From NCBI RefSeq assembly GCF_018122655.1, contig NZ_JAGRQC010000001.1:806001-870000 (forward strand): a stretch of DNA of 64,000 bases, given 5' to 3'. Origin of the DNA: Stakelama marina (GTDB lineage Bacteria > Pseudomonadota > Alphaproteobacteria > Sphingomonadales > Sphingomonadaceae). Below are positions 1 to 9,252 of the stretch, piece after piece. Made by a program: the position numbers and the translations under genes. The stretch's first letter is position 1. The number at the start of each line of letters is the position of its first letter. A model generated the notes under the pieces. That model searched no databases. It had not been told where the DNA came from and was given only the letters and a program-made list of their open reading frames with translations.

Positions 1-258
1 GGACGGCGCTGGTACGGCAATGACGACGGGCCAAGCGCCGACCCGCGTCTCAACGACCGTATCGCGCGGCTGATCGGTGAACATGTGACCGTCACCCACG
101 CCATAGAGGGCGGATACGGCCGGGTTCGCGTGGGCGATGGCGAATGGCCGGCGCGCGGTCCCGATGTCCCGGTCGGCACGCGCGTTTGCGTTTCCGGGGC
201 CAGCGAGGGCATCCTGATCGTCGAACCGATCAACGATACGCCACAGCTTCCCGAGTAA
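1..258 (+). CDS. NfeD-like protein, C-terminal fragment
   Basis: Only the last 85 codons are in the window; the 5' part lies upstream. The visible part matches the soluble C-terminal OB-fold of NfeD-family membrane proteins. A run of G-x-G-R-V-R-V, then a G-E-W-P-A-R-G turn, then an alternating beta pattern ending I-L-I-V-E-P is typical of that domain. NfeD proteins usually sit next to a stomatin/SPFH-type protease partner, which would be further upstream and cannot be checked here. The call rests on the pattern of one small domain, so confidence is moderate. The next gene starts 24 bases downstream and could be cotranscribed. Confidence 0.6.
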   Translation, partial: GRRWYGNDDGPSADPRLNDRIARLIGEHVTVTHAIEGGYGRVRVGDGEWPARGPDVPVGTRVCVSGASEGILIVEPINDTPQLPE

Positions 259-282
259 ATTTCCAAAAATCCGGAGTATTTC

Positions 283-2103
283 ATGCAGACCAACCGCCGC
301 ACCCTTCTTGCCGCCCTCGGGGCGGGGACCGCGCTTTCGGCCATGCCGTCGCGCCTGCTCGCTGCGGAGAGCGATCCGAACAAGGCGGCGGAAAAGATGC
401 TGTCGGAAATGGCCGACGTGATGCTGATCGACTTTCCCGAACAGGCCACCGGACTCGGCATCGACACGGGTGCGCGCGCACCGCTCAAGGCCCGGCTGAC
501 CGACCGTTCTGCACTGGGCCAACAGCTCATTGCCGACCATCTGCGCCACAATGTCGAGCGGCTCGACACGATCGACATGGATGCGCTCGACAATGCGACG
601 CGCACCGACGTGGCGGTGGCGCGGACCTCGTTCGATCTGGCGCTGAAGGGATTTTCCTTCCCTTATGGCGATGTCTCGGTCGGCAGCTACCGCAACTCGC
701 CCTATGTCGTGATCCAGAATGTCGGCGCCTTCCTTGACGTGCCGCAATTCCTCGACAGCCAGCATACTGTCGAAGACAACGCCGATGCCGACGCCTATCT
801 GTCGCGCCTCGAAGCCTATGCCGACGCACTCGATGGCGAGACGCAGCGCCTGAAGCACGACGCAGCGCAAGGCGTGATCGCGCCCGACTTCCTGCTCGAC
901 AAGGCGCTCAAGCAACTCGCCATCGCACGGTCGGGCGAGCCTGCGGACTGGACCATCGTCACATCGCTCGCCGACCGGACCAAGGATATGAAGGGCGATT
1001 ACCGCGCCCGCGCCGCAACGATTGCGCGTGATCTGGTCGCGCCGGCGCTCGACCGCCAGATCGCCGAACTGAAGTCGCACCGCACCCGGGCGAACCACAA
1101 TGCCGGCGTATGGGATTTGCCCGACGGCGACGCATACTATGCCTGGGCGCTTCAGGCGGGTACGACGACGACGCTGTCGCCGGACGAAGTTCACCAGATG
1201 GGCCTCGACCAGCTTGCCGATCTGCAATCGCAGATGGACGTGATTCTGAAGCAGGAAGGCTATACCCGCGGAAGCGTGGGCGAGCGGATGACCGCGCTGG
1301 GCAAGGACCCCAAATATCTCTTCCCCGACAATGACCAGGGTCGCGCCGAAATCATTGCGCTGTTGCAGAAATCGATCGACGATATGCGCGCGAAGATGCC
1401 GCGCGCCTTCCATACGCTGGTGCCCGGCAATGCCGAGGTGAAGCGCATGGCGCCCGAAGTCGAACCCGGCGCGCCCGGCGCCTATGGCGGGCCGGGCACG
1501 ATCGACGGCAAGGTTCCGGGACGGCTGTGGATCAATCTGCGCACGACCAAGATCTGGCCGAAATATTCGCTGCCCGACCTTGCCTATCACGAAACGATTC
1601 CGGGCCATGTCTGGCAGGGCGAATATACGTTCAAGCTGCCCCGGATCCGCTCGCTCATCGCGTTCAACGCCTATTCCGAAGGCTGGGCGCTATATGCCGA
1701 ACAGCTTGCCGATGAACTGGGCGCCTATGACGACAATCCGCTCGGGCGGCTCGGCTATCTGCAAAGTCTGGCGTTCCGCGCCTGCCGCCTCGTCGTCGAT
1801 ACCGGGCTGCATGCAAAGCGCTGGACGCGACAGCATGCGATCGACTGGTTCGCCACCGCCAACGGTTCGACGGTCGATGAGGTGTCGGGCGAAGTCGACC
1901 GCTATTGTTCGTGGCCCGGTCAGGCCTGCGGGTACAAGGTCGGTCACACGACCATCAACCGCTTGCGCGACCGCACGAAGCAGGCGCTGGGCAGCAAGTT
2001 CGATTTCAAGGGCTTCAACGATGTCGTCGTTACCGGCGGCGGTGTGCCGATGAATGTGCTCGAGCAGAATATCGAACATTATATCGCCCAGCACACCGCA
2101 TAG
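283..2103 (+). CDS. DUF885 family exported protein (putative metallohydrolase)
   Basis: A 606-residue protein with a twin-arginine-type leader (NRRTLLAALGAG near residue 3, cleavage likely after the AA-E at about residue 28), so it is probably exported folded to the periplasm. The body matches DUF885. It has the family's H-E-x-x-x-G-H metal-site signature at residues 436-441 (HETIPGH) and a downstream E-G-W-A-L-Y-A-E block at about residue 466 that supplies the third ligand in related M32/DUF885 peptidase-like proteins. The family is thought to be zinc hydrolases, but the substrate is unknown. The length is normal and the frame intact. It converges on the channel gene with 17 bases between the stops. 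Confidence 0.8.
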   Translation: MQTNRRTLLAALGAGTALSAMPSRLLAAESDPNKAAEKMLSEMADVMLIDFPEQATGLGIDTGARAPLKARLTDRSALGQQLIADHLRHNVERLDTIDMDALDNATRTDVAVARTSFDLALKGFSFPYGDVSVGSYRNSPYVVIQNVGAFLDVPQFLDSQHTVEDNADADAYLSRLEAYADALDGETQRLKHDAAQGVIAPDFLLDKALKQLAIARSGEPADWTIVTSLADRTKDMKGDYRARAATIARDLVAPALDRQIAELKSHRTRANHNAGVWDLPDGDAYYAWALQAGTTTTLSPDEVHQMGLDQLADLQSQMDVILKQEGYTRGSVGERMTALGKDPKYLFPDNDQGRAEIIALLQKSIDDMRAKMPRAFHTLVPGNAEVKRMAPEVEPGAPGAYGGPGTIDGKVPGRLWINLRTTKIWPKYSLPDLAYHETIPGHVWQGEYTFKLPRIRSLIAFNAYSEGWALYAEQLADELGAYDDNPLGRLGYLQSLAFRACRLVVDTGLHAKRWTRQHAIDWFATANGSTVDEVSGEVDRYCSWPGQACGYKVGHTTINRLRDRTKQALGSKFDFKGFNDVVVTGGGVPMNVLEQNIEHYIAQHTA

Positions 2104-2120
2104 CCGGCAAATGGCGAGGA

Positions 2121-3308
2121 TCAGGCGTCGGCGTCCTGCGGGTCGCCGGGGTCGTCCTCACCCATATCGCTGACATCGCCGAGGCCGCTGCGCTCCGAAT
2201 GACCGTTGCGCCGCGCCTGGCGCGTGCCGCGTTCTTCCTCGATACTGCGGCCGGGCTCCAGACGCGTGCGGTTGCGCGGCAACGCCTCCGGCATCTCGTC
2301 GCGGATAAAGGCGAGCATCGCCTCGCGAATGTCGCAGCGCAGATCGAAGGCGGTCGGTGCATCCTTGGCCGTGGCCAGCACCCGAACTTCTATCGCTTCG
2401 GGCTTGGTGTCGGTGACCTGCATCACGAAACCGCGCCCGTCCCAGCGCGAGTTGGACTTGACGATTTCCTCATATTTGGTGCGCAGGCGTGAAATGTCTG
2501 CGGTTGGATCGAGATAGAAAAAGGCCGAACCGAGCAGACTGCTCGTCTTGCGCGTCCAATTCTGAAAGGATTCGTCCAGAAACTTGCTGACCGGCACGAC
2601 CAGCCGCCGCTCGTCCCAGATCGCGACCACGACATAGGTCAGATGGATCGCTTCGATCTTTCCCCATTCCCCGTCGATAATCACGACATCGTCGAGCCGG
2701 ATCGGCTCGGTGAATGCCATCTGGATACCCGCGATCAGGTTCTTGAGTGCAGGCTGCGCGGCTGCGCCCACGGCAAGCGCGGCGAGCCCTGCCGAGGCCA
2801 TCAGCGTGACACCGACGCTCCGGACGCTGGGAATGCTCAGCAGCATCACGCAGATCGTGACGAATCCGATCGTCAGGATCGCAATGCGCGTAAGGATCGC
2901 GGAACGGGTCCGCCGCCGTCGCGCGCGCAAATTATCGGCGACCGACATATCCGATTCGATTTCGACGATCTTCGCCAGCGCGCGCACGATGACGATCGCA
3001 AGCCACCCGACGAGCAACGGAACGATCAGCCCGGCCGCCTGTGCCCAGATCGCGTTCAGCTTGTCCGAAAGGTGCAGCGCGTCACGGATAAACGCCAGAG
3101 CGACAGCGATCATGATCCAGCGCAGCGGACGCGCTGCCAGCCGGATGATGACCTGATCGTGCTCGCCCGCCGTGCTCCGCGCGATCCGACGCAGGATCTT
3201 CATCACGATGACATGGAGAATTATCGCGACCAGCCCTGCGAGCAGGACCATCGCGACATCCATGACGAGGATCGGCACTTTCCAGCCGCCGATGATAAGG
3301 TCCGTCAT
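2121..3308 (-). CDS. mechanosensitive ion channel, MscS family
   Basis: A 395-residue inner-membrane protein with five hydrophobic segments before about residue 185. The pore-helix-like segment rich in glycine and alanine (GVTLMASAGLAALAVGAAA) is followed by the N-L-I-A-G-I-Q and T-E-P-I-R-L-D-D-V-V motif that opens the MscS beta domain. The rest is the cytoplasmic vestibule, ending in a charged tail rich in Arg, Glu and Asp. MscS channels release solutes during hypo-osmotic shock. The start lies 72 bases beyond the pckA stop, after the pckA terminator, so it probably has its own promoter in that short gap. Confidence 0.88.
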   Translation of the reverse strand: MTDLIIGGWKVPILVMDVAMVLLAGLVAIILHVIVMKILRRIARSTAGEHDQVIIRLAARPLRWIMIAVALAFIRDALHLSDKLNAIWAQAAGLIVPLLVGWLAIVIVRALAKIVEIESDMSVADNLRARRRRTRSAILTRIAILTIGFVTICVMLLSIPSVRSVGVTLMASAGLAALAVGAAAQPALKNLIAGIQMAFTEPIRLDDVVIIDGEWGKIEAIHLTYVVVAIWDERRLVVPVSKFLDESFQNWTRKTSSLLGSAFFYLDPTADISRLRTKYEEIVKSNSRWDGRGFVMQVTDTKPEAIEVRVLATAKDAPTAFDLRCDIREAMLAFIRDEMPEALPRNRTRLEPGRSIEEERGTRQARRNGHSERSGLGDVSDMGEDDPGDPQDADA

Positions 3309-3351
3309 GCCCTAACAAAGACGGCCGGCGGAAACAGTTCCACCGGCCGCC

Positions 3352-3375
3352 AAAAAATTGCTGCGTCGCAGCAAT
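3352..3375 (-). terminator. rho-independent terminator of pckA
   Basis: On the minus strand a 9-base arm (ATTGCTGCG) is followed after one base by its exact complement and then five or more T residues. It begins about 5 bases past the pckA stop codon. A second GC-rich inverted repeat (GGCCGG/CCGGCC arms near 3323-3349) lies just beyond and may reinforce termination before the channel gene. Confidence 0.75.
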
Positions 3376-3380
3376 GCCGG

Positions 3381-4988
3381 TCAGGCCGTCTCGCGCTGAC
3401 GGGGACCGGCGTCGACCACCTCGGCATCGACCGCATCGGCAAACTGGCGGAAATTCTCCACGAACAGCTCAACCAGCTTTAGCGCGGTCGCGTCATATTC
3501 CGCCTCGTCGTCCCAGGTCCCGCGCGGATCGAGAATTGCGGTATCGACGCCCGGCACGCTGACCGGCACGTCGAATCCGAAATTGGGGTCGGTGCGGAAT
3601 TCGGCATCGTTCAGGCTTCCATCGAGCGCCGCATTCAGAAGCGCGCGCGTCGCCTTGATCGGCATACGGCTGCCCACGCCATATTTCCCGCCGGTCCAGC
3701 CGGTGTTGACGAGCCAGCAATTGACCCCGCCCCTGGCGATCCGCTCCTTCAGCAGATTGCCATAAACCGAGGGGTGCCGCGGCATGAACGGCGCCCCGAA
3801 ACAGGTCGAAAACGTCGCTTCCGGCTCGGTGACGCCGATCTCGGTGCCCGCCACCTTTGCGGTATACCCGGACAGGAAGTGATACATCGCCTGTTCGGGC
3901 GTCAGCCGCGCGATGGGTGGCAACACGCCGAACGCATCGGCCGTCAGCATGACGACATTATGCGGAACCGGCCCCATATTCTCGTCGGAAGCATTGGGGA
4001 TGAAATCGATCGGGTACGCGCCGCGCGTATTTTCGGCGAGGCTGTTGTCGTCGAGATCGAGCTCGCGCGTCGTATCGTCCATCACGACATTTTCCAGGAC
4101 CGTGCCGAAGCGCCGCGTAGTTGCGAAAATCTCTGGCTCCGCCTCTTCGGAAAGCCGGATCATCTTGGCGTAGCAGCCGCCTTCGAAATTGAAGACCGCG
4201 CTGTCCGACCAGCCATGTTCGTCATCGCCGATCAGCGTGCGCGAGGCATCGGCCGACAAGGTCGTCTTGCCGGTGCCCGACAGGCCGAAAAAGACCGCTG
4301 TGTCGCCCCTGGGGCCGATATTGGCCGAACAGTGCATCGGCATGACGCCCTTTGCCGGCAGCAGATAGTTGAGCACGCCGAACACCGACTTTTTCATCTC
4401 ACCGGCATATTCGGTACCGCCGATCAGGATCAGCTTTTCGCTGATATTGACGGCGATCACCGTTTCGGAGCGGCAGCCATGGCGCTCAGGATCTGCGCGA
4501 AAGCTCGGCAGGTCGATGATCGTATATTCGGGGTCGAAGCTCGCGAGTTCTGCGGCGTCGGGCCGAACCAGCATCGTGCGGATGAACAGGCTGTGCCAGG
4601 CGAGCTCGTTGATGACGTGGACATTGACGCGGTGGGCGGGCTGCGACCCGCCGTACAGATCCTGCACGAACAAGGCGTCCTTATCCTCCAGCGCAGCGAG
4701 GAAATCGGCCTTCAGATTGGCAAAGGCTTCCGGCGACATCGGCTTGTTGATCTTGCCCCACCAAACCGACGATTCCGTTTCGGCGTCGCGGACCATGAAC
4801 TTGTCCTGCGCCGAACGACCGGTGTGCTTGCCGGTCGAAACGACCAGCGGACCGTCCTTGGCGAGCTTTCCCTCGCCGCGCGCAAGCGATTGTTCGACCA
4901 GTTGCGGCGTATTCAAATTCCGGAAAATGGCGGCTCGTGTCTCGACGCCCATGGCACCGAGGGCCGAGCCCGACTTCGGCTCTGTCAA
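3381..4988 (-). CDS. pckA: phosphoenolpyruvate carboxykinase (ATP)
   Basis: PckA converts oxaloacetate and ATP to phosphoenolpyruvate, CO2 and ADP, the entry step of gluconeogenesis. The product carries the ATP-PEPCK signatures: STGKHTGRS near residue 52, the P-loop [13 protein letters not shown] near residue 235, and the following IGDDEHGW metal-binding block. I place the start at a TTG (4988). A GGGGAG ribosome site lies 7 bases upstream and the resulting 535 residues match the usual 530-540 length. A longer ATG-initiated frame (from 5096) would add 36 basic residues not typical of the family. It is divergent from chvI, with about 215 bases between them. Neighbouring chvI, hprK and PTS genes suggest shared carbon-flow control. 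Confidence 0.95.
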   Translation of the reverse strand: MTEPKSGSALGAMGVETRAAIFRNLNTPQLVEQSLARGEGKLAKDGPLVVSTGKHTGRSAQDKFMVRDAETESSVWWGKINKPMSPEAFANLKADFLAALEDKDALFVQDLYGGSQPAHRVNVHVINELAWHSLFIRTMLVRPDAAELASFDPEYTIIDLPSFRADPERHGCRSETVIAVNISEKLILIGGTEYAGEMKKSVFGVLNYLLPAKGVMPMHCSANIGPRGDTAVFFGLSGTGKTTLSADASRTLIGDDEHGWSDSAVFNFEGGCYAKMIRLSEEAEPEIFATTRRFGTVLENVVMDDTTRELDLDDNSLAENTRGAYPIDFIPNASDENMGPVPHNVVMLTADAFGVLPPIARLTPEQAMYHFLSGYTAKVAGTEIGVTEPEATFSTCFGAPFMPRHPSVYGNLLKERIARGGVNCWLVNTGWTGGKYGVGSRMPIKATRALLNAALDGSLNDAEFRTDPNFGFDVPVSVPGVDTAILDPRGTWDDEAEYDATALKLVELFVENFRQFADAVDAEVVDAGPRQRETA

Positions 4989-5001
4989 CTCTGTTCTCCC
5001 C
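4986..5001 (-). promoter_or_regulatory. ribosome binding site and TTG start of pckA
   Basis: Read on the minus strand, GGGGAG (4996-5001) is followed by 7 bases and the codon TTG (4986-4988). No ATG with comparable spacing exists at this point: the next downstream in-frame ATG (residue 13) falls at the edge of the conserved domain, and the upstream ATGs lack a purine-rich leader. Confidence 0.65.
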
Positions 5002-5203
5002 ACGCGACCTTTTTTGCGGTGCGCATTTTTTCTGTGGTTTGTCATTTGCGCATAAGACGCGCTCAAAGTCGCGTCAAACCGCCAAAAATTGTCCATCGTT
5101 GTCTTTAATCGGCACCTATTTGCCGCGCGATGTGGCGAGGTGGTTGAGCCTCGCGTTGCTTTCGACTAGTTGGCGGAAACACCGGAACAACGCGGGTACG
5201 CCG

Positions 5204-5911
5204 ATGACCGACACCATCGCCCTCGTCGATGACGACCGCAACATCCTGACTTCGGTTTCCATCGCGCTTCAGGCGGAAGGATTTCTCACCCGCGTCTATT
5301 CGGATGGAGAGGCGGCGTTGAAGGCGCTGGTCGAAAACCCGCCAGACCTCGCGGTCCTCGACATCAAGATGCCGAAGCTGGACGGTCTCGAGTTGCTTCG
5401 CCGTTTGCGGGAAAAAAGCACGATTCCGGTAATTTTCCTGACGTCGAAGGACGATGAGCTCGACGAGGCGCTCGGGCTCGCGATGGGTGCCGACGACTAT
5501 ATATCCAAACCCTTTTCGCAGCGGTTGCTGATTGCCCGCATACGCGCGATCCTGCGGCGGACCGAACAGGCGCAGCCCGACGGCCAGGATGGCGATGAGG
5601 CTGCTGCTCCGCCGCTCGAGCGCGGCCCGCTGACGATGGACCCCGCGCGCCACCGCGTCACCTGGAAGGGTGAGAATGTGACGCTGACCGTCACCGAGTT
5701 CCTGATTTTGGAAACGCTTGCCCAGCGGCCGGGCATCGTGAAGACGCGCAACCAGTTGATGGACGCCGCCTATCAGGACGATATCTATGTCGACGACCGC
5801 ACGATCGACAGTCATATCAAGCGGATTCGGCGCAAGTTCCGGCAGGGCGATCCGGAATTCGACGCGATAGAAACGCTGTACGGGGCGGGTTATCGCTTCT
5901 CGGAGGAATGA
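5204..5911 (+). CDS. chvI: response regulator ChvI (OmpR/PhoB type)
   Basis: A 235-residue two-component response regulator. The receiver domain covers residues 4-120, with the acidic pocket D9-D11, phospho-acceptor D53 (in VLDIKMP) and the conserved K102 (YISKPF). A winged-helix DNA-binding domain occupies about 130-235, ending [11 protein letters not shown] and L-Y-G-A-G-Y-R-F. These are ChvI hallmarks. In alphaproteobacteria ChvI with kinase ChvG controls envelope and acid-stress responses. The chosen ATG gives the standard N-terminus. Longer upstream reading runs into the pckA promoter region. The stop overlaps the point where chvG should begin, indicating translational coupling. Confidence 0.93.
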   Translation: MTDTIALVDDDRNILTSVSIALQAEGFLTRVYSDGEAALKALVENPPDLAVLDIKMPKLDGLELLRRLREKSTIPVIFLTSKDDELDEALGLAMGADDYISKPFSQRLLIARIRAILRRTEQAQPDGQDGDEAAAPPLERGPLTMDPARHRVTWKGENVTLTVTEFLILETLAQRPGIVKTRNQLMDAAYQDDIYVDDRTIDSHIKRIRRKFRQGDPEFDAIETLYGAGYRFSEE

Positions 5912-7454
5912 GGAAAGCGAGCTTTCGCTGCGCTGGTCGGGCCGTGTCTCGCTCACGCCGCGAATCCTTGCCGTAAACATCTTCGCGCTGGCGCTGCTGG
6001 CCGGCGGATTCTTCTATCTCGACTCCTATCGCACGCGGTTGCTCGACAACCGGGTCGCGCAGTCGGGACGCGAGGTCCAGCTCATCTCGCAGGCGTTGCA
6101 GACCGTGCCGCCGGATGCCCGCCGCCCGCTGATCCTCCGGCTGGCGCTGAGCACCGGCACGCGCATCCGGGTCTATGGGCATGACGGCGCGCTCGTCGCC
6201 GACAGTCTGGCGATGGGGGTGCGCAATTTCGCGCTACGCGATCCGGCGAACGAAACCTGGCAGGAGCAATCGGCGCGGCTTCTCGACGAGGTATTCGATA
6301 CCGTCGCCAACGCCTCCATCGCGCCGGATTATCCCCGCACCTCCCCGAAAAACGGACTTGCCTGGCCCGATGTCCGCACCGCGCGAACGACCCGCGGAGC
6401 GCCCGCAACGGTGTGGCGCGCGCCCGACCGGACGCCGGTCATCACCGCCGCGGCATCGATCGGCGGCGACGGCGTGGTGATGACGACCGTGAACGCGCGC
6501 GACGTGACACAGACCGTGCGGCTCGAACGATTCCGGCTCGGCATCGTGCTCCTGATCGTGACCTTGGTATCGATCCTGCTTTCGCTGTTCCTTGCGCGCA
6601 CCATCGTCCGCCCGATGCGGCGCCTTGCCCGCGCAGCGGTTCGGGTGCGGCTGGGCCGTGCGCGCGAGGTCGTGGTGCCCCGCCTGCCCTCGCGCCGCGA
6701 CGAAATCGGCATGCTTGCCCGGGCGCTGTCGGACATGAGCCAGGCGTTGCGCGCCCGCATCGACGCGACAGAAGCCTTTGCCGCCGATGTGACGCACGAA
6801 CTCAAGAACCCCCTCGCGTCGCTGCGATCGGCGATCGATGCGCTCGCAAATGTCCACGATCCGCAATTGCAGGAACGCCTCCTCACCATCGTGCGCGACG
6901 ACATTCACCGGCTGGACCGGCTGATCGGTGACATTTCCGACGCATCGCGGATCGACGCACAGCTCAGCCGAGCTGCTTTCGAGCCGGTCAATATCGGCAT
7001 GATGATCGACGCCCTGCTCGCCCAGCGTAGCGAGCGCGGCATCGAACGCGGCGTCCGCGTGCAATTCGACCGTCAGGCAAGCGGGCCGATCGTCGTCATG
7101 GGCGAAGGTGCGCGGCTGGAACGCGTGTTCGAAAACCTGGTCGACAATGCAATTTCATTTTCGCCGGATGGTGGTCTGGTCGTGATTTCGGCCGATCAGG
7201 AGGGCGATACCATCGTCGTGCGCGTCGAGGACGAAGGTCCGGGCGTTCCCGAGGAAGCGCGAGAGGCGGTGTTTCGCCGCTTTCACTCGGTCCGGCCGGA
7301 AAGCGAAGAATTCGGCAAACATTCGGGGTTAGGACTGGCCATTGCCCGGACGATTGTCGAAGGGCATCAAGGAACGATCGCGGTCGAATCGAGGGAAGAC
7401 CGGATCGGGGGCGCGCGGTTCGTGGTCAGGTTGCCTGCCACGGGCGCGCATTGA
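5910..7454 (+). CDS. chvG: sensor histidine kinase ChvG (start codon unresolved)
   Basis: A membrane sensor kinase partnered with ChvI. Domains in order: TM1 (about 5955-6020), a periplasmic sensor, TM2 (about 6535-6600), HAMP, HisKA with the H-box V-T-H-E-L-K-N-P (His codon at 6795), then HATPase_c with N box (NLVDNAISFS), G1 (VEDEGPGV) and G2 (GLGLAIA). The typical ChvG N-terminus is encoded from 5910, but no ATG, GTG or TTG lies in that frame between an upstream in-frame TAG at 5868 and a TTG at 6039. Starting at 6039 would delete TM1. The ATG at 5908 that overlaps the chvI stop is in another frame and reaches a stop within 25 codons. Either one base is missing after that ATG, or a non-standard start is used. 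Confidence 0.85.
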   Translation, partial: EESELSLRWSGRVSLTPRILAVNIFALALLAGGFFYLDSYRTRLLDNRVAQSGREVQLISQALQTVPPDARRPLILRLALSTGTRIRVYGHDGALVADSLAMGVRNFALRDPANETWQEQSARLLDEVFDTVANASIAPDYPRTSPKNGLAWPDVRTARTTRGAPATVWRAPDRTPVITAAASIGGDGVVMTTVNARDVTQTVRLERFRLGIVLLIVTLVSILLSLFLARTIVRPMRRLARAAVRVRLGRAREVVVPRLPSRRDEIGMLARALSDMSQALRARIDATEAFAADVTHELKNPLASLRSAIDALANVHDPQLQERLLTIVRDDIHRLDRLIGDISDASRIDAQLSRAAFEPVNIGMMIDALLAQRSERGIERGVRVQFDRQASGPIVVMGEGARLERVFENLVDNAISFSPDGGLVVISADQEGDTIVVRVEDEGPGVPEEAREAVFRRFHSVRPESEEFGKHSGLGLAIARTIVEGHQGTIAVESREDRIGGARFVVRLPATGAH

Positions 7455-7467
7455 AGACGGAGCATTG

Positions 7468-7905
7468 ATGGCCGAACTGTCGTCCGAAACCTTGCACGCC
7501 AGCTGCGTCGCGATCGACGGCCGGGCCGTGCTGATCGAGGGCCGCTCGGGCAGTGGAAAGTCCGATCTGGCGCTGCGCCTCATCGATCGCGGCGCGGTGC
7601 TGGTCAGCGACGATTATACGCTTGTTACGCGGAGCGGTCAGGCGCTGAACGCCAGTGCCCCCGAACGCATCACCGGCAAGATCGAAGTACGCGGCGTCGG
7701 CGTCGTCGAAATGACCGCGCAGACCGACGTCCCGGTTGCCCTGATGCTGACGATCGAGGATCGGCCCGACCGGCTGCCCGAACCCGGTTCGGGGCGACGG
7801 ATCGCCGGCGTCGCCATTCCCGTTCACCCGATCGCCGCGCTCGAAGCGTCGGCTCCGATCAAGGCCGAACTCATTCTTTCCAAGATTATCGAAGACGCCG
7901 GCTGA
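7468..7905 (+). CDS. hprK: HPr kinase/phosphorylase, short alphaproteobacterial form
   Basis: A 145-residue protein consisting of the kinase domain only, against about 310 residues in Firmicutes HprK. The P-loop is at residues 25-32 (GRSGSGKS), followed by the D-L-A-L-R-L-I helix and an S-D-D-Y metal/catalytic segment. The C-terminal signature region (I-E-V-R-G-V-G-V-V) is also present. It is expected to phosphorylate the regulatory serine of HPr, whose gene lies 1.3 kb downstream in the same chain. It begins 13 bases after chvG and ends 2 bases before rapZ, so it is very likely cotranscribed with them. Confidence 0.9.
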   Translation: MAELSSETLHASCVAIDGRAVLIEGRSGSGKSDLALRLIDRGAVLVSDDYTLVTRSGQALNASAPERITGKIEVRGVGVVEMTAQTDVPVALMLTIEDRPDRLPEPGSGRRIAGVAIPVHPIAALEASAPIKAELILSKIIEDAG

Positions 7906-7907
7906 CC

Positions 7908-8822
7908 ATGGCCGATCCCAAGGAAATCCTGCTCGTCACCGGCATGTCTGGGGCCGGGAAATCGACCGTCCTCAAGACGTTGGAGGACATTGGGTGGGAA
8001 GTCGTCGATCAATTGCCGCTATTGCTGCTCGACCGGCTGCTCGGAACATCCAACCCGGAAGGGACCGACTGGAACCACCGCCCGCTCGCGCTGGGGATCG
8101 GTACGCGAACGCGAGGTTTCGACCCCACCGACATCGTCCGCCGCATGAAGAAGCTGCGCGAGGTGCATGGACACGATATCGGCGTGCTGTTTCTCGATTG
8201 CGGCGGCGCCGAACTCGAACGTCGCTATTCGGAAACGCGCAGACGCCATCCGCTTGCCGCCGATCGTCCCGCCAGCGACGGAATTATCCGCGAGCGCGAG
8301 CTGCTTGCGCCGCTGCGCCGCTGGGCCAACCGGCTGATCGATACCACCAACCTTTCGACGAACGATCTGGCACAGCGCATCCGCAATAGCTTCGCGACCG
8401 AGAGCCTTGGCAGTCCTACGCTTTCGGTCATGTCGTTCGGTTTCGCGCGCGGGCTGCCGAACAATGCCGATCTCGTGTTCGACATGCGCTTCCTGCGTAA
8501 TCCGCACTGGGTCCCCGAACTCAGGCCAGGCACGGGCCAGGACCCCGAAGTCGCCGCCTATATCGCCGAGGACCCTGCCTATGGCGAGGCCGTAGGTCGG
8601 ATAGAGGAGCTGTTGCTGACGCTTTTGCCCCGCTACCGTGCGGAGGGAAAATCCTATGTCACGGTCGCCTTCGGCTGTACCGGAGGGAGACATCGGTCGG
8701 TCCATGTCGCCGAACGCGTCGCGGCACGGTTGCGCGACGCGGGATTTTCGCCCACGGTGGGACATCGCGATCTGGGCACGGCGCCCCAGGACTCGCTCGA
8801 AGGCACGCCAGCCGAACGTTGA
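7908..8822 (+). CDS. rapZ: RapZ-like RNA-binding P-loop protein (YvcJ/RapZ)
   Basis: A 304-residue member of the RapZ family. It has a Walker A motif at residues 12-20 (GMSGAGKST) and the family Walker B region (V-L-F-L-D-C). The C-terminal domain has the conserved F-G-F-K/A-R-G-L, D-M-R-F-L-R-N-P-H and G-C-T-G-G-R-H-R-S blocks. In enterobacteria RapZ is an adaptor that presents GlmZ sRNA to RNase E and senses glucosamine-6-phosphate. In alphaproteobacteria the function is not established, but the gene regularly accompanies hprK and PTS genes, as here. The N-terminal ATG follows the hprK stop by two bases. Confidence 0.9.
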   Translation: MADPKEILLVTGMSGAGKSTVLKTLEDIGWEVVDQLPLLLLDRLLGTSNPEGTDWNHRPLALGIGTRTRGFDPTDIVRRMKKLREVHGHDIGVLFLDCGGAELERRYSETRRRHPLAADRPASDGIIRERELLAPLRRWANRLIDTTNLSTNDLAQRIRNSFATESLGSPTLSVMSFGFARGLPNNADLVFDMRFLRNPHWVPELRPGTGQDPEVAAYIAEDPAYGEAVGRIEELLLTLLPRYRAEGKSYVTVAFGCTGGRHRSVHVAERVAARLRDAGFSPTVGHRDLGTAPQDSLEGTPAER

Positions 8823-8844
8823 AACGCACGGGAAGCATATTCGC

Positions 8845-9252
8845 ATGATCGGGTTGGTATTGGTGACACACGGCCGTCTGGCCGAAGAATTCGTCACTGC
8901 CATGGAGCATGTTGTCGGCAAGCAGGAAAAGATCGTACCGATCTGCATCGGCCCCGAAGACGATATGGAGGAACGCCGCAGCGACATCGCCAGGGCGATC
9001 GAGTCCGTTGATGAAGGGACCGGCGTGATCCTGCTGACCGATCTGTTCGGAGGAACTCCGTCGAACCTCGCGATCTCGCTGATGTCGCCGGGCAAGATAG
9101 AGGTGATCGCCGGCATCAACCTGCCGATGCTCATTCGCCTGGGCGGTGCGCGAAAGAAGATGAAGGTGGCAGATGCCGTTGCCGCCGCGCGCGATGCGGG
9201 CCGCAAATATATCTCCGTCGCATCCGAAGTGCTTGGCGAGGCCGCTGCGTGA
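8845..9252 (+). CDS. PTS EIIA component, mannose family
   Basis: A 135-residue cytoplasmic EIIA-Man-type domain. The predicted phospho-histidine is H9 in L-V-T-H-G, and the conserved L-T-D-L-F-G-G-T-P loop lies near residue 70. No EIIB, EIIC or EIID sugar permease subunit is nearby, so this is part of a regulatory PTS rather than a sugar transporter. It should accept phosphate from HPr, encoded immediately downstream with a 4-base overlap (9249-9252). The ATG at 8845 gives the standard N-terminus M-I-G-L-V-L-V. A longer upstream reading of this frame overlaps rapZ out of frame and is not credible. Confidence 0.9.
   Translation: MIGLVLVTHGRLAEEFVTAMEHVVGKQEKIVPICIGPEDDMEERRSDIARAIESVDEGTGVILLTDLFGGTPSNLAISLMSPGKIEVIAGINLPMLIRLGGARKKMKVADAVAAARDAGRKYISVASEVLGEAAA

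Noticed and set aside
5908..5982. ATG overlapping the chvI stop as the chvG start
   Set aside because: It is in the wrong frame for ChvG and hits a stop within 25 codons. It is retained only as evidence for a missing base.
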